Notes: generated by a model from the sequence alone, not told the origin. A stretch of 64,000 bases of DNA from Pseudacidovorax sp. RU35E (GCF_900156165.1 NZ_FTMY01000001.1:434001-498000), one strand, 5' to 3'; counted from the first letter of the stretch, positions 1 through 9,436 are shown. Numbers and translations: made by a program.

Positions 1-10
1 GGGAGTTCAT

Positions 11-1564
11 ATGCGGCTTTTCTTCGGTCGTCGCGCCGTTCTCGCTGCACTCTGCGGCACTGCGCTGTTGCTGGGCTGCGGCGCAATGACGACGTCGATT
101 CCCACGCCGCAGGACCCCGCCGCCCGGCTGGCCTGGATCGACCGGCTCAGCTGGGGCCTTTCCACCTACACGGTGGCCCAGGTCGAGCGCGCGGGCGCGG
201 CCCGCTGGCTCGACGGCCAACTGCGTCCGGCGCCACCAGCGCCGCTGCCGCCGGCCGCGCAGGAACAGGTCGAAGCCATGAGCATCAACACCGGGCCGCC
301 CGGCGCGCTCGCCATCCGGCTTGAACAGGAGCGCCGCGCCGCTGACGCGCTGCCCGACGACGAGGCCCGCCAGGCGGCTCGTCAGGCCTACCAGAAGGCC
401 ATGAACCAGGCGGGCCGCGAAACGCAGCAGCGCTTTCTGCTGCGGGCGCTGTACGGCCCCGATCAGCTGCGCGAGGTGATGAGCTGGTTCTGGGCCAACC
501 ACTTCTACGTGAGCGTGCGCAAGGGGCCGGTGCGCCCGCTGCTGGCCGATTTCGAAGACCGCGCCATCCGCCCGCATGCGCTGGGACGCTTCCGCGACCT
601 GCTGGGCGCGGTGGAGCTCGACCCAGCCATGCTCGTCTATCTGGACAACCAGCAGAACGCCGCTGGTCGCATCAACGAGAACCTGGCGCGCGAGCTGATG
701 GAGCTGCACACGCTGGGCGTTGACGGCGGGTACACGCAGTCGGACGTGCAGGAGATGGCGCGGGTGCTCACGGGCGTCGGCATCAACCTGCAGCCTGCCG
801 ACGCACCGCCACCCAGGCTGCCGCCCGCGCTGGCCGGCCAGTGGGTACGCCGTGGCGCCTTCGAATTCAACCCCGCCCGCCATGACCGCAGTCCCAAGAC
901 GCTGCTGGGGCAGCCCCTGCGCGCCACCGGCCTGGCGGAAGTGGACGAGGCGCTGGACCGACTGGCCCGTTCGCCGGCCACGGCCCGGCACATCTCGCGC
1001 CGGCTGGCGACCTACTTCGTCGCCGACGATCCGCCGCCCGCGCTGGTGGAGCAGATGGTGCAGACCTTCCAGCGCACCGACGGCGACATCGCGGCCGTGA
1101 TGCGCACGCTGCTGTCGTCCCCCGAATTCACGGCCTCGCTCGGCCGCAAGTTCCGCGATCCGCTGCAGTACACCGTGGGGGCCGTGCGCCTGGCGTACGG
1201 CGACCGGGTCATCGCCGACACCGGGCCCTTGCTGGGCTGGGTCAACCGGCTGGGGCAGGCGCCGTATGCGCACGAGACGCCCGACGGCTACCCGCTGCGG
1301 CAGCAGGACTGGGCCAGTGCCGGCCAGATGAGCGCGCGGGTCGACGTCGCGCGTTCGCTGGGTGCGAACGGTGCCGTGCTGATGCGCACCGAGCCCCGGC
1401 AGCCCGTGGAAAAGCCTTCCTACCCGCCGATGGCACAGTCGCCGCTGATGAGGCAGCTCGAGCCGACCCTGGGCTTGGCGACGCGGCAGACACTGGCCAA
1501 GGCCGCGTCGCCGCAGGACTGGAACACCTATCTGCTCGCCTCGCCCGAGCGCATGTACCGATGA
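11..1564 (+). CDS. DUF1800 family exported protein
   Basis: 517 aa, read as a DUF1800-family protein (function not established). The N-terminus has a short basic segment and a hydrophobic stretch ending in LLGC with Cys23, so it is probably a lipoprotein exported across the inner membrane. A GGGAG ribosome-binding site lies just ahead of the ATG. Its stop overlaps the next start by ATGA, so it is translationally coupled to the DUF1501 gene; this pairing is common in Proteobacteria and suggests the two exported proteins act together. Family assignment is by overall pattern (the ENLARELMELHTLGVDGGYT region near residue 215-235 is typical). No catalytic role can be read from the sequence. Confidence 0.85.
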   Translation: MRLFFGRRAVLAALCGTALLLGCGAMTTSIPTPQDPAARLAWIDRLSWGLSTYTVAQVERAGAARWLDGQLRPAPPAPLPPAAQEQVEAMSINTGPPGALAIRLEQERRAADALPDDEARQAARQAYQKAMNQAGRETQQRFLLRALYGPDQLREVMSWFWANHFYVSVRKGPVRPLLADFEDRAIRPHALGRFRDLLGAVELDPAMLVYLDNQQNAAGRINENLARELMELHTLGVDGGYTQSDVQEMARVLTGVGINLQPADAPPPRLPPALAGQWVRRGAFEFNPARHDRSPKTLLGQPLRATGLAEVDEALDRLARSPATARHISRRLATYFVADDPPPALVEQMVQTFQRTDGDIAAVMRTLLSSPEFTASLGRKFRDPLQYTVGAVRLAYGDRVIADTGPLLGWVNRLGQAPYAHETPDGYPLRQQDWASAGQMSARVDVARSLGANGAVLMRTEPRQPVEKPSYPPMAQSPLMRQLEPTLGLATRQTLAKAASPQDWNTYLLASPERMYR

Positions 1565-2808
1565 GGCCGCCCATGACACGCACGCAGCTCGCATCCGCTT
1601 CCCGTCGGCGCCTGCTCCAGGCAGGGGCTGCCCTCTCGCTCACCGGCCCCGTCGGCCGGCTGTTGGCCGCGCCGTCGGCCGAGGGCGCCCGGCTGCTGGT
1701 GGTCTTCCTGCGCGGGGCCTATGACTGCTGCAATGTGCTGGTGCCCACGGGCAGCGACTTCTACTACCAGAGCCGGCCGAGCATCGCCATCCCCCGGCCG
1801 GGGCAGCCCGACGGCGCGCTGGCGCTCGATGCCGACTGGGGCCTGCACCCGGCATTGGCGAGCACCGTGCTGCCGCTCTTCCAGCGACGGGAGGCGGCCT
1901 TCATCCCCTTCGCGGGAACCGACGACCTCACGCGCAGCCATTTCGAGACGCAGGACGGCATCGAACTCGGCCAGGCCCTGGGCGCCCGGCGCGACTACGG
2001 CTCCGGATTCCTCAACCGGCTGGCCCAGGTGCTCGGTGCCGGGCCGCTGCAGGAAGTGGCGCCCATCGCGTTCACCGACCAACTGCCGCTGTCGATGCGC
2101 GGCGCAGCCCGCGTGGGCAACATGGGGCTGGGTGGGGCAGGCGGCCGCGGCCTGGATGCACGCCAGACGGCCGACATCGCCGCGATGTACAGCCAGAGCC
2201 CGCTCAAGGGGAATGTGGCGGAAGGCTTCGCGCTGCAGGACGAGGTGCGCCGCAGCATCCAGGCCGAGATGGACCAGGCCAGCCGCAATGCCATCAGCGC
2301 GAAGGGCTTCGAACTGGTGGCGCGACGCATGGCGCGGCTGATGCGCGACCGCTTCGACCTCGGCTTCGTCGACGTGGGTGGCTGGGACACCCACGTCAAC
2401 CAGGGCGGCAGCACGGGCTACCTCGCCAATCGCCTGCAGGAACTGGGGCGCGGCCTTGCCGGTTTTGCGGAGGAACTGGGCGAGCCGGCCTGGCGCGAGA
2501 CGGTGGTGGTCGTCATCAGCGAATTCGGTCGCACCTTCCGCGAAAACGGCAACAAGGGCACCGACCACGGGCACGGCACCGTCTACTGGGTGCTCGGCGG
2601 CGGGCTCTCGGCCTCGGCAGGCGGACGGGTCGTCGGCACGCAGCAGGCGCTGACGGCGCAGACGCTGTTCCAGAACCGTGACTGTCCGGTGCTCAACGAA
2701 TACCGCGCGGTGCTGGGTGGGTTGTTTCAGCGGATGTACGGCCTGTCCGCGCAGCAGGTGTCGCAGGTCTTTCCGGGCGCGGCGCCGCGGGATCTGAACC
2801 TCGTCTGA
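1561..2808 (+). CDS. DUF1501 family protein, Tat-like signal
   Basis: 415 aa, read as a DUF1501 member, related to the alkaline phosphatase/sulfatase superfamily. The N-terminus carries a twin-arginine-like segment (SRRRLLQAGAALSL, residues about 14-27) followed by a cleavable AAP/A site, implying export as a folded protein. Conserved DUF1501 features include VVFLRGAYD near residue 47-55, the DVGGWDTHVNQG segment near 271-282 and the SEFGRTFREN/DHGHG region near 320-340, which contain possible metal-ligand Asp and His residues. The start overlaps the DUF1800 stop by 4 nt; an alternative ATG four codons in (1573) is possible. Function unknown; likely a periplasmic partner of the upstream gene. 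Confidence 0.87.
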   Translation: MRPPMTRTQLASASRRRLLQAGAALSLTGPVGRLLAAPSAEGARLLVVFLRGAYDCCNVLVPTGSDFYYQSRPSIAIPRPGQPDGALALDADWGLHPALASTVLPLFQRREAAFIPFAGTDDLTRSHFETQDGIELGQALGARRDYGSGFLNRLAQVLGAGPLQEVAPIAFTDQLPLSMRGAARVGNMGLGGAGGRGLDARQTADIAAMYSQSPLKGNVAEGFALQDEVRRSIQAEMDQASRNAISAKGFELVARRMARLMRDRFDLGFVDVGGWDTHVNQGGSTGYLANRLQELGRGLAGFAEELGEPAWRETVVVVISEFGRTFRENGNKGTDHGHGTVYWVLGGGLSASAGGRVVGTQQALTAQTLFQNRDCPVLNEYRAVLGGLFQRMYGLSAQQVSQVFPGAAPRDLNLV

Positions 2809-2832
2809 CGGCCGGCGGCGTCCGCGGGTGCG

Positions 2833-2838
2833 CACAAT
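2833..2838 (+). promoter_or_regulatory. putative -10 box (CACAAT) for the nitronate monooxygenase gene
   Basis: CACAAT lies 28 nt before the chosen ATG at 2867, a spacing that recurs at several other genes in this window. No good -35 is visible. If it is a real promoter, the GTG at 2828 cannot be the translation start. Confidence 0.35.
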
Positions 2839-2866
2839 GCTGCGATTCCCATTGCCGGACCCCACG

Positions 2867-3922
2867 ATGCCCGCCTCCGAACTCGCCCGCCTGCTCGGCA
2901 TTGACCTTCCCATCATCCAGGCGCCCATGGCGGGCGTGCAGGACAGTGCACTGGCCATTGCCGTCTCTCGAGCCGGAGCCCTGGGCTCGCTGCCCTGCGC
3001 CATGCTGGCGCCGGACGCCATGGCGCGCGAGGTGGCGACGATCCAGGCGGCGACCGACCGGCCCTTCAACCTCAACTTCTTCTGCCATGTGCCACCCGAG
3101 CCCGATGCGGCGCACGAAGCGCGCTGGCGGGGGCGCCTGGCCCCGTATTACGCCGAGTTTGGCATCGACCCCGCAGGCATCGGCGTGGGCGCCGGTCGCC
3201 AGCCGTTCAGCACCGCCCTGTGCGACCTGATCGAGCCTCTGCGGCCTCCTGTGATGAGCTTCCACTTCGGCCTGCCGGCGCCCGAGCTGCTGGCCCGGGT
3301 CAAGGGCTGGGGCGCCCGGGTGCTGGCCAGTGCGACGACGGTGGACGAAGGCCTGTGGCTGCAGGCGAACGGCGCCGATGCCGTGATCGCGCAGGGCCTG
3401 GAAGCCGGCGGGCATCGCGGCCACTTCCTGTCGGACGATCTGAGCCGGCAGAGCGGCCTGTTCGCACTGGTGCCGCAACTGGCGGCGGTGTTGGACGTGC
3501 CCGTCATTGCGGCAGGCGGCATTGTGGATGCGGCCGGCGTCGCGGCGGCCATGGCACTGCGCGCGGCGGGCGTGCAGGTGGGCACGGCCTACATGCTGTG
3601 CCCGGAGGCCACGACCAGCGCACTGCACCGTGCGGCCCTGCAGTCCGACGCCGCGCGGCATACGGCGCTCACTCGGCTGTTCACCGGACGCCCGGCGCGC
3701 GGCATCGTCAACCGCGTCATGCGCGAGCTGGGGCCGATGAGCCCGGACGCGCCGGCGTTTCCACTGGCCACTGCGGCCATCGCGCCGCTGCGCGCCAAGG
3801 CCGAGGCGGCCGGCCGCGGCGACTTCACGCCGTTGTGGTCGGGGCAGAACGCGGCGGGTTGCAGGCCGCTGCCCGCGGGTGAACTGACCCGCGTCCTGGC
3901 GCAGGGCCTGGGCGGCTTCTGA
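2867..3922 (+). CDS. nitronate monooxygenase-like FMN enzyme
   Basis: 351 aa TIM-barrel flavoprotein of the nitronate monooxygenase/2-nitropropane dioxygenase family, which oxidises alkyl nitronates with FMN and O2. Visible family motifs are QAPMAGV (18-24), GGHRGHF (181-187, with the conserved His183) and the phosphate-binding GGI near 217-219 followed by a GT segment. A GTG at 2828 would add 13 residues, but the ATG at 2867 matches the family N-terminus (short lead into the IIQAPMAG strand) and sits downstream of a -10-like box. It stands alone between the DUF1501 gene and the DUF3014 gene. The exact substrate cannot be read. Confidence 0.85.
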   Translation: MPASELARLLGIDLPIIQAPMAGVQDSALAIAVSRAGALGSLPCAMLAPDAMAREVATIQAATDRPFNLNFFCHVPPEPDAAHEARWRGRLAPYYAEFGIDPAGIGVGAGRQPFSTALCDLIEPLRPPVMSFHFGLPAPELLARVKGWGARVLASATTVDEGLWLQANGADAVIAQGLEAGGHRGHFLSDDLSRQSGLFALVPQLAAVLDVPVIAAGGIVDAAGVAAAMALRAAGVQVGTAYMLCPEATTSALHRAALQSDAARHTALTRLFTGRPARGIVNRVMRELGPMSPDAPAFPLATAAIAPLRAKAEAAGRGDFTPLWSGQNAAGCRPLPAGELTRVLAQGLGGF

Positions 3923-4032
3923 TGGCGGGAACCTAGCGCCCAGGTGGCGATTCGCACCCGAAGCGCGCCAGGGGCGGACCGCCCTGTCACAACGGCTTAC
4001 CGTGCGGTGGCGGTACAGGGCAGGGCGCCGCC

Positions 4033-4038
4033 CACAAT
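4033..4038 (+). promoter_or_regulatory. putative -10 box (CACAAT) for the DUF3014 gene
   Basis: CACAAT at 32 nt before the ATG at 4071, in the 148-nt gap after the nitronate monooxygenase gene. No convincing -35. Called because the same box and spacing recur at other genes here. Confidence 0.35.
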
Positions 4039-4070
4039 GAGTCCGTCGCCGAAGCCCAGGAGAGTCCTGC

Positions 4071-4970
4071 ATGTCCGAGCCCGATTTCCGTCCCCGTGCC
4101 GAACGTCCCGTCGGCCTGATCATTGCGCTGCTCATCGCGCTGGCTGCGGCCGGCTGGTTCGGCTGGCAATGGTGGCAGCAGCGGCACGCGCCTTTGCCGC
4201 CTGCCGCGCCCGTGGCCAGCACGCCGGCGCCGCCCGATGCCCCGTCGGCCGTGGTGCCCGCCCCCGCGGCTGCGCCGACGCCCCAGAACCAGGTCGCCGC
4301 CATTGGCGAGCCCGACAAGAACCTGCCCGCGCTCGGCGACTCCGATGCCCGCGTGCGCTCCGCGTTGGTCGAACTGCTGGGCAGCAAGGCCGTGGGCCAG
4401 TTCCTGCAACTGGACGACGCCGTCCGCCGCCTGGTTGCCACGGTCGACAACCTGCCGCGTGAGCAGGCGCCGGTGCAGCGATGGCCCGTGCGGCCCACCG
4501 ACGGCCGGTTCCAGCTCCAGGGGCAGGGCGAGGCGCGCACCATCGCGCCCGACAACGCCGCGCGCTACACGCCGTTCGTGCTCTTCGCCGAGAACCTGGA
4601 CGCCGGCAAGGTGGCGGGCGTATACGCGCGGCTCTACCCGCTCTTCCAGCAGGCCTACGAGGAACTGGGCTACCCCGGTCGTTATTTCAACGACCGGCTG
4701 GTGGCCGTCATCGACCACCTGCTGGCCGCGCCGGAGCCAGCGGGGCCGGTGCAGATCCGCGTGGTCGAGGTCAGGAGCGAGGTGCCGGGTGACCGTCCCT
4801 GGGTACGCTACGAATACGCGGACCCTCGCCTGCAGTCGTTGTCGGCCGGTCAGAAGCTGATGGTGCGGGTCGGTCTGGTCAACGAGCGGCGGCTGAAGGC
4901 CAAGCTGCGCGAACTGCGGGGCAAGGTGGCGACGGTCGTGCCGGCTTCTCCGGGCACGAACAAGCCCTGA
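4071..4970 (+). CDS. DUF3014 domain membrane protein
   Basis: 299 aa. The N-terminal 15 residues are polar, followed by one transmembrane helix (about residues 16-34, rich in Ile, Leu and Ala), an Ala/Pro-rich linker to about residue 75, and a soluble domain matching DUF3014 in layout. Topology is probably N-in with the domain in the periplasm. An AGGAGAG ribosome-binding site precedes the ATG. It is convergent with bamD. Function unknown; nothing catalytic is recognisable. Family assignment is moderately sure. Confidence 0.75.
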   Translation: MSEPDFRPRAERPVGLIIALLIALAAAGWFGWQWWQQRHAPLPPAAPVASTPAPPDAPSAVVPAPAAAPTPQNQVAAIGEPDKNLPALGDSDARVRSALVELLGSKAVGQFLQLDDAVRRLVATVDNLPREQAPVQRWPVRPTDGRFQLQGQGEARTIAPDNAARYTPFVLFAENLDAGKVAGVYARLYPLFQQAYEELGYPGRYFNDRLVAVIDHLLAAPEPAGPVQIRVVEVRSEVPGDRPWVRYEYADPRLQSLSAGQKLMVRVGLVNERRLKAKLRELRGKVATVVPASPGTNKP

Positions 4971-5115
4971 GAACGCAGCGCCGTGACGCCGGACGCCGGC
5001 GTGCGTCGCGTGTACCCGGCCTGCGCGGACCCTCGCGGGCAGAAGCGTCGGCTCTTCAATGACGAAAGCCGCGCGAGGCGGCCTTCGATGAGCAGGGCGT
5101 GGCGTCAGCCGCCGG

Positions 5116-5928
5116 TCACCACATCTTCCACCACGGGTTGTCCTTGGTCTTGAAGCCCTGGGCCAGATAGCGGCTCTCAGGGTAGTTGGCGGTCAGCACC
5201 CGCTTGGTGTCATCACGCAGGTCGTTCATGCCCAGTGCGTCGTATGACATCACCATGATGTACAGAGCTTCTTCCAGCGCCGGCACCTGGCGATAGTCGG
5301 ACAGGGCGATCTGGGCCCGGTTGATGGCGGCCAGGTAGGCGCCGCGCTTGTAGTAGTAGCGCGCCACGTGAACCTCGTACTGCGCGAGCGAGTTCACGAT
5401 GTAGTTCATGCGCTGGCGCGCATCGTTGGCGTAGCGCGAATCCGGGAACCGCGTGACGAGTTCGCGGAAGGCCTCGAAGGATTCCTTGGCGGCCTTCTGG
5501 TCGCGCTCGGACAGGTCCTGGCGCGTCAGCCACGAGAACATGCCCAGGTCGTCATTGAAGTTGATCGTGCCCTTCAGATAGAGCGCGTAGTCGATGGCGG
5601 GGCTGGCCGGGTGCAGCTTCATGAAGCGGTCCAGCGTGGCGAGCGCCTGGGCCTTGTCACCGGCCCGGTACTGGGCATAGGCCTTGTCGATCTGGGCCTG
5701 CTGCGCCAGCGGCGTGCCGGCGGCGCGACCCTCGAGCTTCTCGAACAGCGGAACCGCCTTGTCATAGGCGCCGCCGTCGGCCTCTTCCTTGGCCTCGGAG
5801 TAGATCTTGTTCGGGCTCCAGTTGGCCGTGGGATCGGTCTTGGTGGAGGAGCAGCCCGCCAGCAGGAACCCGGCGGCACAGAGGGCGAGCCACGAGGGGA
5901 CCGCCGATAATCGGGTGCGATACGTCAC
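5116..5928 (-). CDS. bamD: outer membrane assembly lipoprotein BamD
   Basis: 270 aa from the GTG at 5928. BamD is the essential lipoprotein of the BAM complex that, with BamA, inserts beta-barrel proteins into the outer membrane. A signal sequence ends in LLAGC with Cys26 as the lipidated residue, followed by five tetratricopeptide-like repeats (for example YDKAVPLFEKLEG and YRAGDKAQALATLDRFMKL) typical of BamD. A TTG at 5949 would add seven residues, but the TATAAT box at 5959-5964 would then give almost no leader. The gene is divergent from rluD and the two 5' ends overlap. Confidence 0.93.
   Translation of the reverse strand: MTYRTRLSAVPSWLALCAAGFLLAGCSSTKTDPTANWSPNKIYSEAKEEADGGAYDKAVPLFEKLEGRAAGTPLAQQAQIDKAYAQYRAGDKAQALATLDRFMKLHPASPAIDYALYLKGTINFNDDLGMFSWLTRQDLSERDQKAAKESFEAFRELVTRFPDSRYANDARQRMNYIVNSLAQYEVHVARYYYKRGAYLAAINRAQIALSDYRQVPALEEALYIMVMSYDALGMNDLRDDTKRVLTANYPESRYLAQGFKTKDNPWWKMW
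5906..5911 (+). promoter_or_regulatory. putative -10 box (GATAAT) for rluD
   Basis: GATAAT, 29 nt before the rluD GTG. It lies inside the first codons of bamD on the other strand. No clear -35 hexamer. Confidence 0.45.
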
Positions 5929-5940
5929 AGGCAAGCTTTC

Positions 5941-6966
5941 GTGAGTCAAACCCGCGGGATTATATCGACCCCCCCCTTGTCCCAGCCCGGGCCCGATGCC
6001 GAGGCCGACGAGCCTTCCGATGCGCTAGAAGAGAGCGAGCGACGCGCCTTCGTCATCTCCTCCGCTCTTCATGGACAGCGCCTGGACCGGGCGCTGGCAC
6101 AGCTGATTCCCGAGTTTTCCCGCAGCTACCTCCAGCAACTGGTGGAGGAGGGTGCGGTGCAGGTTCAGGGCCGGACGATCCGCAAGTCCGCGACCTCGGT
6201 GCAGGCTGGGCAGGCCGGCGAGATCGAACTGCGGCCCACGCCGCAGAGCCAGGCCTTCCGGCCCGAGGCGATGGTGCTGCAGGTGGTGCACGAGGACGAG
6301 CACCTCGTCGTCATCGACAAGCCCGCCGGGCTGGTGGTCCACCCGGCGCCGGGCCACTGGAGCGGCACGCTGCTCAACGGCCTGCTTGCCCGCGACGCCA
6401 AGGCGGCTGGCCTGCCTCGTGCCGGCATCGTGCACCGGCTGGACCGTGACACCAGCGGCCTGATGGTGGTGGCCCGCACGCGCCAGACCATGGACGCGCT
6501 GGTGCGCATGATCGCGGCGCGCGAGGTGTCGAGGCAGTACCTGGCCATGGGCCATCGCACCTGGTCGGGGCCCGCCAGCCGTACGGTGGAAGCGCCCATC
6601 GGCCGCGACCCGCGCAACCGCCTTCGCATGGCGGTGGTCGACTTGACGCACAACGCCGGCAAGCCAGCCCGCACCCGCTTCGAGCGCCTGGACAGCCATG
6701 ACCGCGGCTGTCTGGTGCGCTGCACGCTGGACACGGGCCGCACGCACCAGATCCGCGTGCACATGGCCTCCATCGGCCATCCGCTGGTGGGCGACGACAC
6801 CTATGGGGGGGCGCCAGCGGCCGGCCTGCACCGCCAGGCCCTGCACGCCTTCCGTCTTGCCTTCTCGCATCCGGTCACCGGCCAGGCCCTGGAGCTGCGC
6901 TCGCCACCGCCCCCCGACTTTGCCGACGCCGTCAGGGCGTGGGGGCTCGACTACAATCGCGGCTGA
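5941..6966 (+). CDS. rluD: 23S rRNA pseudouridine(1911/1915/1917) synthase RluD
   Basis: 341 aa. RluD converts U1911, U1915 and U1917 in helix 69 of 23S rRNA to pseudouridine. An S4-type RNA-binding domain spans about residues 44-95 (RLDRALAQLIPEFSRSYLQQ), followed by the catalytic domain with HRLDRDTSGLM, in which Asp168 is the expected nucleophile. RTHQIRVH and the terminal LHAFRLAF segments also fit. The start is uncertain: GTG 5941 is used, but a TTG at 5977 lies just past an unusual run of eight C bases. The gene is divergent from bamD with overlapping 5' ends; scpB follows after 165 nt. Confidence 0.92.
   Translation: MSQTRGIISTPPLSQPGPDAEADEPSDALEESERRAFVISSALHGQRLDRALAQLIPEFSRSYLQQLVEEGAVQVQGRTIRKSATSVQAGQAGEIELRPTPQSQAFRPEAMVLQVVHEDEHLVVIDKPAGLVVHPAPGHWSGTLLNGLLARDAKAAGLPRAGIVHRLDRDTSGLMVVARTRQTMDALVRMIAAREVSRQYLAMGHRTWSGPASRTVEAPIGRDPRNRLRMAVVDLTHNAGKPARTRFERLDSHDRGCLVRCTLDTGRTHQIRVHMASIGHPLVGDDTYGGAPAAGLHRQALHAFRLAFSHPVTGQALELRSPPPPDFADAVRAWGLDYNRG
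5959..5964 (-). promoter_or_regulatory. -10 box (TATAAT) for bamD
   Basis: A perfect TATAAT on the minus strand, 30 nt before the bamD GTG at 5928. It lies within the rluD coding start. Eight consecutive C bases at 5969-5976 (G on the minus strand) fall between this box and where a -35 would be. Confidence 0.55.
6952..6957 (+). promoter_or_regulatory. putative -10 box (TACAAT) for scpB-rluB
   Basis: TACAAT followed by CGCGG, located in the last codons of rluD. It would give a leader of about 165 nt before the scpB ATG. No good -35 visible. Confidence 0.35.
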
Positions 6967-7131
6967 GCGCCTCGCGGCGCGACCTCTGGCGGCCATCTTC
7001 TCGACTGGCCGCTCGCGCCTACAGGACGGCGGCCCGTCCTGGCGCACAGCCGCAGACGTCGGCGCCTTCTTCTCTCTCGGCTCTTCTGTCCCGGCGCGCA
7101 TCGCGCGCTTCTTGCCTGGAACCTCGCCACC

Positions 7132-7899
7132 ATGAATACGGCGGATGCCAAGCGCATTCTCGAAACTGCCCTGATGTGCTCGTCGCAGCCGCTGACGCTG
7201 CGCGACATGCGCGTGCTCTTCGACGAGGCGGTGGGCACCGATACGCTCAAGTCATTGCTCGCCCAGATGCAGGACGAGTGGGCGCAGCGCGGCATGGAAC
7301 TGGTGGGCGTGGCCAGCGGTTGGCGCTTCCAGAGCCGGCCGGAGATGCGGGATTTCCTGGACCGCCTGCACCCCGAGAAGCCGCCGCGCTACACGCGCGC
7401 CGCACTCGAGACGCTGGCGATCATCGCCTACCGCCAGCCGGTCACCCGGGGCGACATGGAAGACATCCGCGGCGTCACGATCAACTCGCTGATCCTCAAG
7501 CAGTTGGAAGACCGGGGCTGGGTCGAGGTGATCGGTCACCGCGAAACCGTGGGCCGACCGGCGCTCTATGCCACCACGCGGCAGTTCCTCGACGATCTGG
7601 GCCTGGCATCGCTCGACCAGTTGCCCGCCATCGACGCGCCGCACCGTCCCGGCGACATGGCCCAGGCGCTGGCCGGCCGCGGATTGCCGCCCGAGCCCGA
7701 GCAGCCCGCGCTGCCCATGGAAACCCTGGCGGCACCGCCGGCCGATGCGCCTTCTGCCGAGATGGCCACGGCCACGGTGCCGCGGCTCGCGACCGGGGCG
7801 GACGTTGCCCGCTCTCCAGCCTCCGCCGAGGCTGCGCCCACGTCGCCCAGCGCGGCGTCCCCCGACACCAAACCTTTCCCGGAAGCCCCTCATGACTGA
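7132..7899 (+). CDS. scpB: segregation and condensation protein ScpB
   Basis: 255 aa. ScpB is the winged-helix kleisin-associated subunit of the Smc-ScpAB condensin complex. Two winged-helix halves are visible: residues about 5-80 ([20 protein letters not shown]) and 85-165, the latter with the family segment [18 protein letters not shown] and IRGV. The C-terminal 75 residues are Ala/Pro-rich and low complexity, longer than in many ScpB proteins. The stop overlaps the rluB start by 8 nt, so the two are co-translated. scpA is not beside it in this window. Confidence 0.92.
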   Translation: MNTADAKRILETALMCSSQPLTLRDMRVLFDEAVGTDTLKSLLAQMQDEWAQRGMELVGVASGWRFQSRPEMRDFLDRLHPEKPPRYTRAALETLAIIAYRQPVTRGDMEDIRGVTINSLILKQLEDRGWVEVIGHRETVGRPALYATTRQFLDDLGLASLDQLPAIDAPHRPGDMAQALAGRGLPPEPEQPALPMETLAAPPADAPSAEMATATVPRLATGADVARSPASAEAAPTSPSAASPDTKPFPEAPHD

Positions 7900-9436
7900 A
7901 TCCGATCCTGAACAGGGCCTGCCCGCCACGGCTCCCACGGCGGCCGAAACCCCCGCGGCGGCGCCGCAGCCTGCCAGCGGCGAAGGGGTGGAGCCTGTGC
8001 GCAAGCGTCGCCCGCGATCCATGCGCGAGGCTGCGGCCGAGCCGGCCGAAGAGCCTGCTGATTCCGCCACTGTGCCGCCCGCAGAGGCGAAGCCCGAGGC
8101 TGCGGTACAGCCTGCGGCGCCTGAGCGGGCGAGCGATGGCAGCGCCGAAGCCGACGAGGATTTCGACGATGACGGCGATGGCGACGACGATCATGAAGAC
8201 GCAGCGGACCGCTCCGAGGAGTCTCGCGAGCGTGCCCCGGCCGCGGAGCCGATCCAGTTCGCCGACGTCGTCTCCGGCGAATTCGATGCCGAGGTCGAAG
8301 AAGAGCCCGCCGGCGCCGTCGCCAAGCGCGTGCTGCTGCCGCAGGCGGATGCGCCCAAACTCCACAAGGTGCTCGCCCAGGCCGGCCTGGGCTCGCGCCT
8401 CGAGATGGAGCGTCTGATCCTTGAAGGCCGCATCTCCGTCAACAACGAGCCGGCCCACATCGGCCAGCGGATCCAGTACGGCGATCAGGTCAAGGTCAAT
8501 GGCAAGCCGATCCGCTATCGGATCGCGCCCCCGCCCGCGCGGGTCATCGCCTACCACAAGCCGGTGGGCGAGGTCGTCACCCATGACGATCCGCAGAACC
8601 GGCCCACCGTGTTCCGCAAGCTGCCGCGGCTCCACCAGGGCAAGTGGCAGTCCGTCGGGCGGCTGGACCTGAACACCGAAGGCCTGTTGCTGTTCACCAG
8701 TTCTGGCGAGTTGGCCAATCGTCTGATGCACCCGCGTTTCGGCCTCGAGCGCGAGTACGCCGTTCGTGTGCTGGGCGCGCTGTCCAACGAGGAAAAGCAG
8801 AAGCTGCTGGATGGCGTGCGCCTGGAAGATGGCACGGCTCAGTTCGGCACCATCGAGGATGGCGGCGGCGAAGGCTCCAACTGCTGGTACCGCGTCACGA
8901 TCTCCGAGGGGCGCAACCGGGAAGTGCGGCGGCTGCTCGAGGCGGTGGGCCATGCCGTGAGCCGGCTGATCCGCATCCGCTACGGGGCCATGGTGCTCCC
9001 GCGCGGTCTCAAGCGCGGCGCCTGGATGGAGCTGGACGAGCAGGACATCCGCGCGCTGACCCGCGCCGCCGGTGCCGAGATGCCGCGCCCGCCGGGCGAC
9101 GAGCGCCGCGGCGGCGGGCCGGGTCGCAATGGCGGTGGCAAACGCAACGGCGTCAGCCGCAACGGCGGTCCGCGCGGACCGGCACCGTCCTTCGGCAAGG
9201 AGGGCGGCTGGGCCGGCAAGGGCAACAAAGGCGGCCAGGGCGGCCAAGGCGGAGCCCGGAAGGACGGCGGTGGGGGCGGCGGCAAGAATGCCGGCGGCAA
9301 CCAGCCCGATCCGATGAAGACGTCGCTGGGCTACATCGGTGCCGACAGCTTCACCCGTCAGCGCAAGGACGCGCGCCGCGGCAATGGGGGTCCTCCTGGC
9401 GGCGGCGGTGGCTTCGGTCGCAAGCGCGGGCGCTGA
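7892..9436 (+). CDS. rluB: 23S rRNA pseudouridine(2605) synthase RluB with long tails
   Basis: 514 aa from the ATG at 7892, which overlaps the scpB stop. RluB makes pseudouridine at position 2605 of 23S rRNA. Residues 1-150 are a disordered Ala/Pro/Glu/Asp-rich tail with an acidic run near 85-105. An S4 domain follows (about 155-205, [20 protein letters not shown]), then the catalytic domain with [11 protein letters not shown] and Asp259 as the expected nucleophile. Residues about 400-514 are Gly/Arg/Lys-rich. E. coli RluB is near 290 aa, so both tails are extra; such extensions are common in Burkholderiales. A role in RNA or ribosome contact is an inference. Confidence 0.92.
   Translation: MTESDPEQGLPATAPTAAETPAAAPQPASGEGVEPVRKRRPRSMREAAAEPAEEPADSATVPPAEAKPEAAVQPAAPERASDGSAEADEDFDDDGDGDDDHEDAADRSEESRERAPAAEPIQFADVVSGEFDAEVEEEPAGAVAKRVLLPQADAPKLHKVLAQAGLGSRLEMERLILEGRISVNNEPAHIGQRIQYGDQVKVNGKPIRYRIAPPPARVIAYHKPVGEVVTHDDPQNRPTVFRKLPRLHQGKWQSVGRLDLNTEGLLLFTSSGELANRLMHPRFGLEREYAVRVLGALSNEEKQKLLDGVRLEDGTAQFGTIEDGGGEGSNCWYRVTISEGRNREVRRLLEAVGHAVSRLIRIRYGAMVLPRGLKRGAWMELDEQDIRALTRAAGAEMPRPPGDERRGGGPGRNGGGKRNGVSRNGGPRGPAPSFGKEGGWAGKGNKGGQGGQGGARKDGGGGGGKNAGGNQPDPMKTSLGYIGADSFTRQRKDARRGNGGPPGGGGGFGRKRGR

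Noticed and set aside
5068-5082. GCCGC / GCGGC hairpin between the DUF3014 gene and bamD
   Set aside because: Only 5 bp with no T-run on either strand; too weak to call a terminator.
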